64,000 nt of DNA from Epiperipatus broadwayi (lineage: Eukaryota; Onychophora; Udeonychophora; Euonychophora; Peripatidae): NCBI GenBank assembly GCA_028023455.1, contig JAQFVV010006215.1, positions 1,252,580 through 1,316,579 on the forward strand, in the 5' to 3' direction. Below the pieces are notes generated by a model, which saw nothing but the letters and a program-made list of their open reading frames with translations, had not been told where the DNA came from and made no database searches. Numbering within the stretch: the first letter of the stretch is position 1; every line of letters begins with the position of its first letter. Positions 1 through 11,603 of the stretch are shown piece after piece. Both the position numbers and the translations under genes were made by a program.

Positions 1-400
1 GCAGTTTAATAAATTCATTTAAGTGGAAGCACAACTCAGTAAAAAACCTTACTTTTAACAGCTGTCCAATATCCATTAATCAACTGTATTGTTCAATGAT
101 ATTTTCAGTATATAAAAAAAGCTCTAATTTTTTCTAAACAACAAATCTTTCAAGAATTTTTTCACAAGTTAACCAATGGACATTATTGTACATAAGTGAA
201 TTATTGTATGATGAGTTTATCTTATTAAAGAATTTTCATTTATAAGAGATGCATGCCTCCAAGAAAACAGAATCTTTCTCTGGTAAGTGAATTAAGACTT
301 TGCTGCTAGATGCCTTTTGCATGGATCCACTTGCATCATTATTCCAACTAGTATAAATAATGGTGCCACATAGCAAACTTTTTGGTTAAGGTTGCATCTC
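1..400. other. unannotated AT-rich flank
   Basis: AT-rich sequence with no recognisable coding, RNA or repeat feature. It leads into the mariner remnant that begins near 422, so its last part may be that element's 5' untranslated region or inverted repeat. I could not identify an inverted-repeat end. Confidence 0.4.
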
Positions 401-421
401 ACTTATGTGTTGATTTCTGTG

Positions 422-990
422 ATGGCTGAAAAGTTGGAACAAAGTGAAATTCTGTTTTTTATTAGAGAAAAAGGAGAAGAAATAATTGTAATGCTTTAAA
501 TAGCTTAAAAACAAGCTCAGGGGAAAACACAGGTTTATAAGTGGTTTAATGGAAGATTTTAAATATACCACATCTCAGAAAAATGCTAGTGAGTGTAATC
601 CAATATCAAGAGGGTGATTTTTTATACAAATGGCATTGTCACTGAGAATTTATTTTTAATGGTCAGGCATTTTACCTGAAAATTCTGAAACATTTATGTG
701 ATGCAGTGAAATGAAAACTTCCTGATTTGTGGTAAAGTAGGGCATGCATGTTTCTCCACAATAACACACCAATGCAACAAACCTTCAGTATGAAATTATT
801 GATCAAAATTAACAAGATTCAGCTTATCCGTCAGCTATAAAAATATTGTGCGGACTTGAAAATGATGAAAAATGATGAAGAAATTAATCACTTTACATGA
901 ACTTTAGGACTGTTTTGGAAAGTGGAAAATATATTTTGAAGGGAATTCAATTTGTAGCATCTAAAAATAAATACATACGTTTTTATTACA
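422..990 (+). pseudogene. decayed mariner-like transposase (remnant 1)
   Basis: Broken mariner/Tc1-superfamily transposase, the enzyme that cuts and pastes its own DNA transposon. Reading across several frameshifts and stops, the remnant opens with MAEKLEQSEILFFIREKG, like the helix-turn-helix N-terminus of mariners. It continues with AQGKTQVYKWFNGRF, then GQAFYLKILKHLCDAV and KLPDLW, matching the family pattern GQ..FYL.IL..L..AV..K.P.LW. Next comes FLHNNTPMQ, which corresponds to the catalytic HHDNAPAH block; the aspartate reads as N, so the active site is lost. ESGKYILKGIQF near the end resembles the usual C-terminus. The length suits a whole element of about 345 codons with internal loss. 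A scrap of an unrelated RTE LINE follows directly. Assignment rests on motif order rather than a database search. Confidence 0.6.
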
Positions 991-1027
991 AAATTCTGAG
1001 GTTTTTTTTTTTTGGGGGGGGACGACA

Positions 1028-1174
1028 CATAATGGATGAAATTAATCATAGAATTAAACTTGGTTGGAGTGCTTTTGGTAGAAATAACTTGATTAATAAT
1101 CTGACCAAGGTATTAGTAATTGGTAACTTCTTCTAACTCATCATAATCAATCTTTATTTTCATATTTTGATAAA
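1028..1174. mobile_element. rearranged RTE LINE scrap (sense plus inverted piece)
   Basis: Positions 1028-1093 closely match the RTE element at about 10656-10722 in the same orientation (encoding MDEINHRIKLG). Positions 1092-1174 match about 10560-10643 of the same element in the opposite orientation. In the intact element the second segment lies just upstream of the first. Here it lies downstream and inverted, so the fragment has been rearranged. A T-rich then G8 run (about 1003-1021) precedes it. Clearly non-functional. Confidence 0.75.
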
Positions 1175-2409
1175 ATCCATATATATATATTATTTGATTT
1201 CTAATTTAAAATGAGAAAATGTATTTTTTTTTAAAAAAAAAAATTATGTTATTTTCTTTTTACTTTTTAGTCAGTGATAATCTAAAAAAATACCTTGTTG
1301 ATTTTAAAAAATGTACAAATTAATTTACCTGGAGGGAACCTGGTACCATCAGTCTGCCATGTTACCCAAGTTCTGTAAAATTATTTATAGTAGTTTGTTC
1401 AATGTGAGTACAAAAACAAAATATTTATCCGTTTCTAAATGTTAAAATTGTGTGTAGGTTAAATGTTAATTTTTAATTTTAAAAATAACAAACTTTAAGT
1501 GAAAAAAACATGATCAATAGAAAGCTAATAATGGATTTCATTCTACAAACCTTGTTTGTAAGAAAATACAATAGAGGGCTAAAAGTTAATATATATAAAT
1601 TCCATATTTTGTCACTAATGGAGAGATCTAGGAATGCCCAAATTTGATTTCACCAGGATGGAGAAATTCAATGACTACCTGCACCAAAGACACCATGAAT
1701 GATCAATGCATCCAATGCCAGACAACTTAGCCTGGAAGAAAATTGGTAATATTTCTTGGTACAAATCTATTTTAAAAACTTATAATATTTAAATGAAGCT
1801 AGCTACAATCAACATTCATTAAATTATAAATTCTCAATTACTTAAAATTCTATTTTCTATTCTAATTATTTTATTTCATTCCTAAATTCATATGTTATGA
1901 TATGCCATAATTTCAAAGCAAAGAATAATTAATGTAGTATTACAGTATTCTCACTATCCACCATTTTTCATTTTAATTCTTCATGCTGTTAGTTAGACAT
2001 CAATTTTTGTTTTTGTATTTTACAGCTACTTTTATTTTTTAAATAGCTATGAGCTCATTGTTATCTATATTTAATTACTTAATAAGCATTAATCTGTTAT
2101 TATGGTTTGTGAATTATTATACTCTTCATCGTTATATGTACTGCATTAGCACCATCAATTTGGCCTTGTTAATTTTTTTTAAAATTTATTATGTTTTTGT
2201 TTAATTTCATAGGTTTTTATTAGTTTTTTTCTTTTATTTCATAGGCTTTTGAAAATAGCATTCATGATTTTTTTGGTTTTGTAATTTGCATTTTACTTAT
2301 TCTTGATAAAATTCTTTATGGGGGTGTGTGTGTGTTTTATATATTAGACCAATTTCTGTTTTTGTAATTTGAATTTTATAGCACTTCGATTTCTTTTTGA
2401 TTTGTATTT
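1175..2409. other. AT-rich stretch, nothing assigned
   Basis: No coding or RNA feature recognised. Homopolymer A/T runs and short TA runs are frequent. The last part becomes T-rich and grades into the minisatellite. Confidence 0.4.
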
Positions 2410-2860
2410 TAGAAGGATTTGTTCGATTTTTAATTTTTCAATTTGTTTCCCTTAGGCGTTTTAAGGTTCTCATCTCTTGCCTCAGGCATTTTAATTTTAC
2501 ATAGATTTCAGTCATTTTTGCATTTTAATTTTTTTGTGATTTTTGTGTTTGTAATTTTTCCATTCTTGCCTTGGGCATTTTAATTTTACATCAATTTCAG
2601 TGATATTTGCATTTTAATTTTTTTGCGATTTATGTGTTTTTAATTTTTCCATCTCTTGCCTCAGGCATTTTAATTTTACATCGATTTCAGTGATTTTTAT
2701 ATTTTAATTTTTTTGCAATTTTTTCATTTTTAATTTTTCCATTTCTTGCCTCAGGTGTTTTAATTTTACATCAATTTCAGTGATTTTTGCATTTTAATTT
2801 TCCATTGATTTCAGCGATTTTTGTGTTTTAGTTTTCCATCAATTCCAGTGACTTTTGGAT
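2410..2860. repeat. ~90-bp T-rich minisatellite, about four to five units
   Basis: The phrase CTTGCCTCAGGCATTTTAAT and close variants start at 2476, 2565, 2655 and 2745, giving spacings of 89, 90 and 90 bp. Each unit also carries TTTTACATCGATTTCAGTGA-like and CATTTTAATTTTTTTG-like segments. Units differ by scattered substitutions, and the last decays into partial motifs to about 2860. No coding potential seen. Confidence 0.85.
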
Positions 2861-3529
2861 AGAAATCTACCACTTGCAGGATTCTTGATGGTTTTTGATG
2901 GTACTGCAGCATCACCTAGTGGCCACGGTACACATAACCGCCAACTACCATTTATTATTTTTAATAATGCTAATATTAAACATTAAAAAATAGTCCCTAT
3001 TTTATTGGTGTTAATGTAATAATAACACTATGCAATAAAAAATATATTTTCAAACTTTCTGAATCTAACATGCTAACATAGAATATAAATTACTAAGTTA
3101 AATATCACAATAAATGCAACATTATAGAATGGTCTTTTTTCGATGAATTGTTTTTCCAAAAAATTATAGTTATCTATCTGATCAATAAACATCCTTTTTC
3201 TGCAAAGGAGTTTTATTAAAGTTAGATAACTCCTTAGATACAAACACTATTTATATTCAATGTTTTAAACTCCACAATAAACAATTTGTTTACACTTTAT
3301 GTTCTTTTATTTAAAAAATAAAGTATGTTTTTATTACTACCATTATCAATTATTTTACCATCATTAACAATATTAGTATTCTGACTTTTTAAAATTAACA
3401 ATATATTATATGTTGCAACCTAGTTGGATTTTATGTGTAGGAAATTTTGAAATCATTCATTTTAAGATTTTACACCTTTGTGCTGATGGTGGCATACTCA
3501 AAAGTAACCAGAATTTTATAATAAAAAAT
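2861..3529. other. AT-rich stretch, nothing assigned
   Basis: No gene or repeat recognised. The 3' part (from about 3410) probably belongs to the inverted-repeat side of the mariner remnant that follows. Confidence 0.35.
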
Positions 3530-3870
3530 TACTTATTTTTAAGTGGTATAAATTTAATCTCTTTCAAATTACTATTCATTTGATGCAATACACCAGTCTA
3601 AATGTGTTTTTCATTCTTCAAAACAGTTCAGAAATAGTTGCAAAGTGTTGCTTTTTAATGTCTCTGACATTTTTTTCCCCATCACTTCCAAATCCACAAA
3701 AAATGAGGCATTTTTTTATTCAAGAGACTTTAAAAAATCATGCAAAGTGAGATTGAGTATATATGGCTGATAGATAAGCTGGATTGTGCTAAATTTAATT
3801 AAGAAGTGTTTCACACTTAAACATTTGAGAGATGACACTACTGGGGTGTATTTTGCACCACATCACATAA
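3530..3870 (-). pseudogene. decayed mariner-like transposase, C-terminal half (remnant 2)
   Basis: On the minus strand the translation gives NTPVVSSLKCLSVKHFLIK, then IYQPYILNLTLHDF, then FFVDLEVMGKKMSETLKS, then CFEEWKTHLDWCIASNE and FERD. These follow in order the mariner C-terminal pattern DNAP.HKSLSVKQFLTK, HPPYSPDLAPCDFF, a linker, CFEQWK.RLDRCIASNGEYFEGD. The aspartate of the DNAP block and the usual final aspartate region are degraded, and there are in-frame stops, so it is dead. It resembles remnant 1 (422-990), so both may come from one family. The N-terminal half is not recognisable. Confidence 0.7.
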
Positions 3871-6800
3871 ATGTTTTAGAACTTGCAGATAAAATGTGTG
3901 ACTGTAATGAACTAAATCTGAGAGAAAGTCCATTTGCACAAAAAAATCAGCATTAATTCTAACATTTCAGTAATTATTAAAAAATTGACAAATTATGAGA
4001 AATGGACTTTAGAAAAAATTGTGTTACATAAACCCACAACTTCACATGGTAATGTCAATTGGCAGATTGATGCAGAAGAGTCCTTGCAAGAAGTATGTAA
4101 AACGGAAGCATATACTATAACATGCCTGCAAATCAGAAAACGATTTTGGTTATTTGTGGATCCCCCTTTGTATATTTAATTTGATGATTATTTACTTCTC
4201 TTCTTATTTAAATATAATTTTATATTTAAACTGCATTTTGCAAACCAAAAAAAGGTTGAGGTAGATTTACTGTGTATGTAATTAAAGAATGAAAAAATGG
4301 TTACACAAATATGGAATCTCATTATTACATATGATGCAAAAAAATTACTAATAGTACCACAGGGTTCAAGGTAAATACTCTCTATAAAAATCTAATTAAA
4401 AAAATATTGAGAAAAAAATAGAAAAGGCTGTTTGTACCAAAAACAGCATTTAATTTTTGAGAATCTGTCATTATAATCAATGAGATTGAATGGAATATTC
4501 TTGAAAGAGCATTTATTGTTTATATGCAGTAAACCTTCACCTTAATTTAAGATATGGTCATAAAATAAATGCTACAAAAAATACTAAACCTTTAAATTAC
4601 GTTAAAGATCCAAAAAGAAGACAAATATATAAAACATTTTATATTAAGCAACCTTAAATAATTGTATAAACATTTGTAAAACTTCAATAAATCTAATTAA
4701 CAACTAGTCAATTAAAAATGAATGGATATATATATGTGTGTGTGCGCATGTGTGTGTAATGTACAAATCAATATACATACATATCAAAATACAGTAAAAT
4801 TCACATAAATTATATTATTTTTAGAAGTACTTTCAACTATACATCTTGTAGTCTTTATCAACTATATAACATTGAATAATCAAAACGAGACAACCTTTCA
4901 CAATACCCATAGTTCAATTCAGATTTCCCACAATTCTGTTATTTTAACATTTAATTTATTACATATATATATAGTTGCATAGTGTATGTAACATTTATTA
5001 TGTATATTGTCATGTTATATAGTCAATTCTTTGAAGTTATATTGAATCTATCTAAAAAAAAAACTATTCTGTTTTACTGACATTTTATTTTGTTATTATT
5101 GTTATTTTATTTTCATTATATAACACTGGGTGGTATTGTATCTGTGTAATTGGTTAATGTTAAAATAGATGCTCACCAAAAAAGATTTTTGTGTGTAATT
5201 ATTATAATACATATATAAAGCTGTTGTATATGATTTTTTAGTATTTATTATGAATGTATACATAATCAAATACAACGGTTTTAAAACATATATAATTGTC
5301 AGTTTTGGTTAATTAAGCAAGCATTAATAATACACTTTTCTACACCTTAATACTTATTAGATGATTATGTCAATGCAAAATCGAATTTGCATTAGTTGTC
5401 TTAGATTTATATATCTAGTAAGTTTCTAGCCAGGCAAGTACAGAGATGTTGAAAACTGCATTAGCAGTATTTGATTTATTAAACAATAAATGAAAAATTA
5501 CACCATGTTGAAAAAATACTGTATTTAGATATATTACAAATACTGACTTATAATTCTTCACTTACATGGTTATTAAAATGAAAACGTAACCTCTTATCTA
5601 CAAGCTATGAAGGTATTCAAATCCTTACTACTATAATTATGAAGTGCAGAACCAAATTAGCTTAGAATCTTAATAGCCAGCAAATGAACACACATATATA
5701 TTAATTAGATTAACAACTCAACACTGGTGTTTTGAGCACAAGAAATACTCTTAATATTTGAAAATATTAATTTAATTTATGTATAGAAAATTTGTATAAT
5801 ATTTTAAATGATATTGCAAATTGTTTGAAAAATAAATCATTAAGAAAAATCATTATTTTTTATCATCGTCATCATCATCATTATTATTATTAGCATTAGT
5901 GACATAAGTTAAGTAGTTATTTAATACTGTTACTTATTTGATCAGTATTAATTATATATATCAACCTTTATACTTGAACATTTGATTATATTTATAAAAC
6001 TTTAAATAACATTAATTTAACATAGGTCATATACAGATTTTTTTGATGATTTTTCAAGTGGTAATCTTTAATGAAAAAAATCAATCAAAATAAATTATTA
6101 CTACTAATAATGGTAGTAGAAGTATTATAGATAAGTTAAATTAATGTTATTCAATTTTGTTTCATAATTAAGTGGTATTTAATTAATTAATTTTATATAT
6201 TGTAATGAGATAATAATGATGCTAACCTTTTATTTAATAGCCCCATAGATTTGGGAACCATTTTGTAATGGGATAATAATTGATCTTCTACTCCATTATT
6301 TCTCCACTGGTTTGGTCAGCATAATGAAACAAAAGAAATTGCCCTACAGGTTTTAGACAACCATTTGTTACTGTCACAAAATTAAAATAAAAGATAATGA
6401 AGAAATGCTCCTATGGTTTAAATATTATTTATAACAGAGCAAAACATGTATCAATAAATATTAACTCTAATATAACCTATACAAAATTATCTAGCTCAGT
6501 TGTTGGTCACACTATGCAATAACAATATTTTCAATACATAATTATTTAGATTATCCCCTACACTAAATTAAAATGCTGATGACAATCTATGTTAAAACAT
6601 AATTTATTCAGATAGCATTTAAGACAAAAGAAAACAAACAAGATCATCACCTCAAACATCATAAATCAATTCATTACCCCCAAAATAAACTACAATAAGC
6701 AGTGAAATCATATATCACTGTCCTAAACAATGATGTATGCCTAAGATATCCATTTAATTTATAATTGAATAAAACCAAAATCAAAACAATAAACAACTAA

Positions 6801-8299
6801 GTTCTTATATACTTTACTAATCAAATATTACATATAATAATATAAATTTATGGTAAAATTTAATGATATTCCCTAACTAAATAAACCAGTTTATAAAAGG
6901 TTATGATAACATTTAGAAAATGTTTTATAAGCCTAGAATATCTATAATGTTTAAATTAAATAAATCAGTTTTATATTTAGCTTAATAAAATGTTAAAAAT
7001 AATAACTCATCTCCACTATACTTTACACTAATATACTATTATTGCTTAAATTACATATTAAAATGAAATTATTAACAAGAACACATTACTAATGGATCTC
7101 CTATTAGATAATCTTACATTTTAATATCTAATCATATCATTATATCAAGTATAAAGAAGATTTCTATTGAACATTTACCAAATCACAATTAATTAATCCT
7201 AACCATCTATTTAAATTTCCTGTCAATCAATTATTAAAATGGATCTTATGCCATTTAAACTATATAAAATAATCATTGGCATGTACTTTAAATCAAATAT
7301 AGATATTAAAATTTAACAGCTAATTAAATTTATGATCCACCTCAAAGGAGTTTAAAGATAAGTAAGGCAGATCATTCTGATTAATGACAGAATAAAATCT
7401 ATTAAGAGCTTTATAACTGAACAAGATAATCTCTTAATAATTAACCATAAACTAATAAAATTATTTATACAACTGATATTAACTCATATAAAGCAAACAA
7501 GTATTTTATTGTAATGACAATATAAAATTTATATCTAATTAGATTTAAATAATAATTGTAGAACAAAATAGATATGTATAAAGCCCTATTTCACTTACTG
7601 ATATTAGTTTGATCTTAGACTAAGATTTAACTATCAAAAATTACCTTGCACACTTAAAAAAAAAAATTAGACAGGTTTATTAGATTTCAATTAAATTTAA
7701 ATTTATTAATTTATAAATAAGAATTAATAATGATAGTAATAAAAATAAAATTAAAAAAATGATGTATGCAATTGACTTATCATAGCCAGTTAAGAAGTAC
7801 AAATACCATTTCTCTTTAATATATAATAAATTTGATTATCTATTACTCTATAAAATTAATAATGAATAATAAATAAATATATATATGGATCGCAAAATAT
7901 GACTGTGTTATAAATAATTGAATTAACATAAAATTGATTGTATTTAAACTCTTTTATATAAATATCTCTAAGTTGAATTAAAAGAAAATAAATATTGAGT
8001 CAGGAATCAATTTATATCCTTGAATAAGAGTTTAAACTTAAAAAAAAATTCTCTCCAACCTTTTATTGTGTGGAGAGCTTATCATATAATATATATATAT
8101 TATTTGATCCTATATTTTAAAATAGAAATATGAGCAAACATACATTTTTAATGAAAAATATACACACAGATATCATACCCCATAAGTGAAAAATCTAATT
8201 TTTCCTTTTACCCACTATTCCATTGTAGCTCCTAGTTTCCTTGTTTCTAATTTAAATGCAGAGAAACAATTCTTCTTGAAGTCGAGAAGAGACAAGTAT
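3871..8299. other. long AT-rich gene-free stretch
   Basis: 4.4 kb of very AT-rich sequence. I saw only short microsatellites (for example TG around 4735-4760 and ATC/ATT around 5862-5895) and no coding region, RNA gene or repeat family recurring elsewhere in the window. The 3934-4179 open frame (81 codons) has no recognisable motif and I do not call it. Confidence 0.5.
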
Positions 8300-8498
<199 letters not shown>

Positions 8499-9389
8499 TG
8501 AGGATCTTTTATACCAATACCTTTTCCTTTTATTCAAATACATGTCTAATTTATTTTATAAAGAATAGTTAGTTAGATGAGGCAACATTATACACCACTG
8601 GTATTCCACTTTTATTTCCAATGTTATGGGAGATGTTCCACCATTGACAAAATTCAGTTAAGATTCGAATGAGTAATAAATGCTAATGTTTTTTCCAAGT
8701 CAATAAGGTAATATATCAATTATTTAATATCATATAGAAATTAAATTAATCGAACTTATAAAATTCCATGATCAAAAATATGATATCCACATATACATCA
8801 TGGGGTTTATATTCATTACAAATATATACATGAAATCCCAGATTTTAATAATAAAATATTTAATAGCTTACCTGTAATACAACAAATTTTGATGGGTATT
8901 TTTTTTAATTTTTTTAAAATGCATTCTCCCATTTTCCCCTGGAATTTTATCAACAAATTGCCCTCAATTGAATGGGCTGACAGTTCAATTCTTTATTCGT
9001 TCATTGTTTTAGAAATTAATCACTTTGAAAGTGAAATTGATAATTTTTAAAGATGAATGTAAAAGCGTCCATTTTGTATAATGACAAAATTTATAAGAAC
9101 TAGAGTTAAAGCATTTTAGTTCTATTTATGACCTCTCTTTGCTGGCATTAATGTTACTAATGCACCTGTTCAATTGAACTCAATAATAACTCAATTCAAC
9201 CTAGTAAAATTTGCCCCCATTTAATAAATAAAAATGAAGATTTAGAAAAAATATTGGATACAATAAAAAAAATTTTTTTCTTGTTTTACAATTTCAACAT
9301 TAATTTTTATTTTCAATGTCAACATGATATTTTCCATACCTTCTAATGAATATATATTTTTATTATATCTTTTTTTAAAAAAAAGGAAT
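8499..9389. other. AT-rich flank of the RTE LINE
   Basis: No feature recognised. The part nearest 9390 may be the 5' region of the truncated RTE element, but no endonuclease motif can be read here. Confidence 0.4.
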
Positions 9390-11195
9390 ATGAAGATATA
9401 CATAAATGATGCATTAAAAAGGATTGAATATCTTGACTTTTGTAAAATGGTGTGGGAAAGAGTTGAAAATGATATAAGAAAGTATAACTGTGAACTAGCA
9501 AGGAAAGCCGTAGAAGAGATTAAAAGTCTCAAGAGTGTAAAACAACATTTTGGTATTGGTAGGAAATTTATATCTGCAATAAGAAAAAGAGATGGAATTA
9601 TTACTAAAAAAAGAGATGACATCATAAAATGGGTAGAAGATTTTTATCAAGAATTATATAGTAATAAAGAACAAGTACCTCCTATATCTATTACATCTTC
9701 AGAAATGCCCAGAATTTTAAATGAAAAAGTGAGACATGAAATTAAATGTATGAAGAAAGGAAAGACTCCAGGTAATGATGGAATTATAATTGATATATTA
9801 AAAGAAGCAGGTGAAAAAATAGAATTTTTTTTAGCAAAGTTATATACCAAATGTCTAAATGATAAAGATGTATCAGATGATTGGAAGAATGCAGTATTAA
9901 TATTAATATTTAAAAAAGGTGATAAAGAAGATATTAAAAATTACAGACTTATCAGTCTTTTATCAGTTTTATACAAAATTTTTACCAAGATAATTACAAC
10001 TCATCTACAGAGAACAATAGATTTCCACCAACCAAGAGAACAAGATGGATTTAAAAGTGGTTTTAGTACAGTAGATCATATCCAGGTATTGAGAGAAGTT
10101 ATAGAAAGGACAAATGAATGTGTTGCCATTATACTTTGGATTTGTAGATTATGAAAAGGCATTTGATTCTATAAATATTTCTTCAGTGATTGAAGCATTG
10201 GATCATCAAGGTATAAATCCAGGATATTGTCATATTTTAAAGAATATTTAACAGAAACAATTATATTATATAATGATACTGGGAAAATCAACATTGAGAA
10301 GGGTGTAAAACATGGTGACTCCATATGTCCAAAACTTTTTGCAGCAGTGCTGCAAGAAGTATTTTGTGGATTAAAATAGGAAGCTAAAGAAGGGAAAATA
10401 TAATGGAGATTATTTAAATCATTTAGATTTTGCAAATGATGTAGTTGTTTTTGCAAATAATGCTTTAGAGCTGCAGGAAATGTTGCAGGAGTTATCAGAT
10501 GAAAGTAGGAAAATAAGACTAAAAATAAATGTTAAAAAGACTAAAGTAATATTTAATGAATTTTCTCAAAATATGAAAATTAAAATTGATTATGATGAGT
10601 TAGAAGATGTTAACAGTTATAAATACCTTGGTCAGATTATTAATATAGATGAAAACATAATGGATGAAATTAATCATAGAATTAAACTTGGTTTGAATGC
10701 TTTTGGTAGAAATAACTTGATACTAAAAAGAAATATGTCTATGTGTTCGAAAAGGAAGGTTTTTAATAAATGTGTTTTACCAATTCTTACTTATGGATCT
10801 GAGACTTGGACACTTAATAGAAGAGCAATAGAGAGACTTCAGACCACTCAAAGAAGTATGGAGAGATGCATATTGAGAATAACAAGAAGAGATCAAAAGT
10901 GCAATATATGGATAAGAGAACAAACAGATGACTGACCTCATTGAAAAAATTAAAAAAACTGATGTGGAGTTGGGCTGGATATATTTCTAGAAGAAATAAT
11001 GATAGATGGACAATTGAAATCTTAAACTGGATTCCAAGAGATCGTAAACGATCCAGAAAGAGACCACATGTGAGATGGGTAGATGAAATAAGAAAGTGTG
11101 CAGAGGTGATGTGGAGAAGAGAAGCAAAAGGTCAGAGAAGATGGATTGAACTTGGTGAAACCTTCATCCTGCAGTGGATTGATAATGGTTGTTGA
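9390..11195 (+). pseudogene. RTE-clade LINE, reverse transcriptase plus C-terminal region, inactive
   Basis: Remnant of a non-LTR retrotransposon. The first frame carries a pre-RT region (KKRDDIIKWVEDFYQELY), then RT blocks GKTPGNDGI, FKKGDKEDIKNYRLISLLSV and REQDGFKSGFSTVDHIQ. A frameshift near 10120-10150 is followed in another frame by VDYEKAFDSIN (motif A, catalytic aspartate present), then stops near 10250 and 10376. The third frame gives LDFANDVVVFAN, where the FADD catalytic box reads FAND, so a metal-binding aspartate is lost. YKYLGQIIN, then VLPILTYGSETWTL and the typical RTE tail WAGYISRRNNDRWT...RKRPHVRWVDEI...FILQWID follow. A stop near 10935 splits the tail. The upstream endonuclease is missing, so the copy is 5'-truncated. 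The short 3' untranslated part ends near 11235. A rearranged piece of the same family lies at 1028-1174. Confidence 0.85.
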
Positions 11196-11235
11196 TGATC
11201 CCACTAAACTAATAAATAAACACACATATATTAAA

Positions 11236-11518
11236 TATGAAATATTTAATTTTGTCATAAGTAAGTTGCTATGATAAATATAGTAATAAAAGTTGAGACA
11301 TGTAATAATAATAATTTTATTCAAAAGATCTATTTTATGATTCACTTATTTTTCTTTTAAAATTGATTATAACTAATTTATGATTTGATAATAATATTAA
11401 TAATAAATAAGAATGATATTTTAATATTATGGTTGCCACAGTTACCTACTTAATCTTTATAATTCAATGCCCCCATTATCCATAAATTAAGTCAAATGAA
11501 ATTAAATAAGATCAATAT
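11236..11518. other. AT-rich spacer
   Basis: Nothing recognised apart from the end of the RTE 3' untranslated sequence. Confidence 0.4.
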
Positions 11519-11523
11519 ATTTG

Positions 11524-11601
<78 letters not shown>
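11519..11601. repeat. (TA)n microsatellite
   Basis: About 80 bp of TA dinucleotides with a few interrupting bases. Hairpin-forming and prone to length change. Confidence 0.95.

Positions 11602-11603
<2 letters not shown>

Noticed and set aside
1028-1174. Twin-primed LINE 5' inversion
   Set aside because: In twin priming the inverted 5' part precedes the sense 3' part; here the order is reversed.
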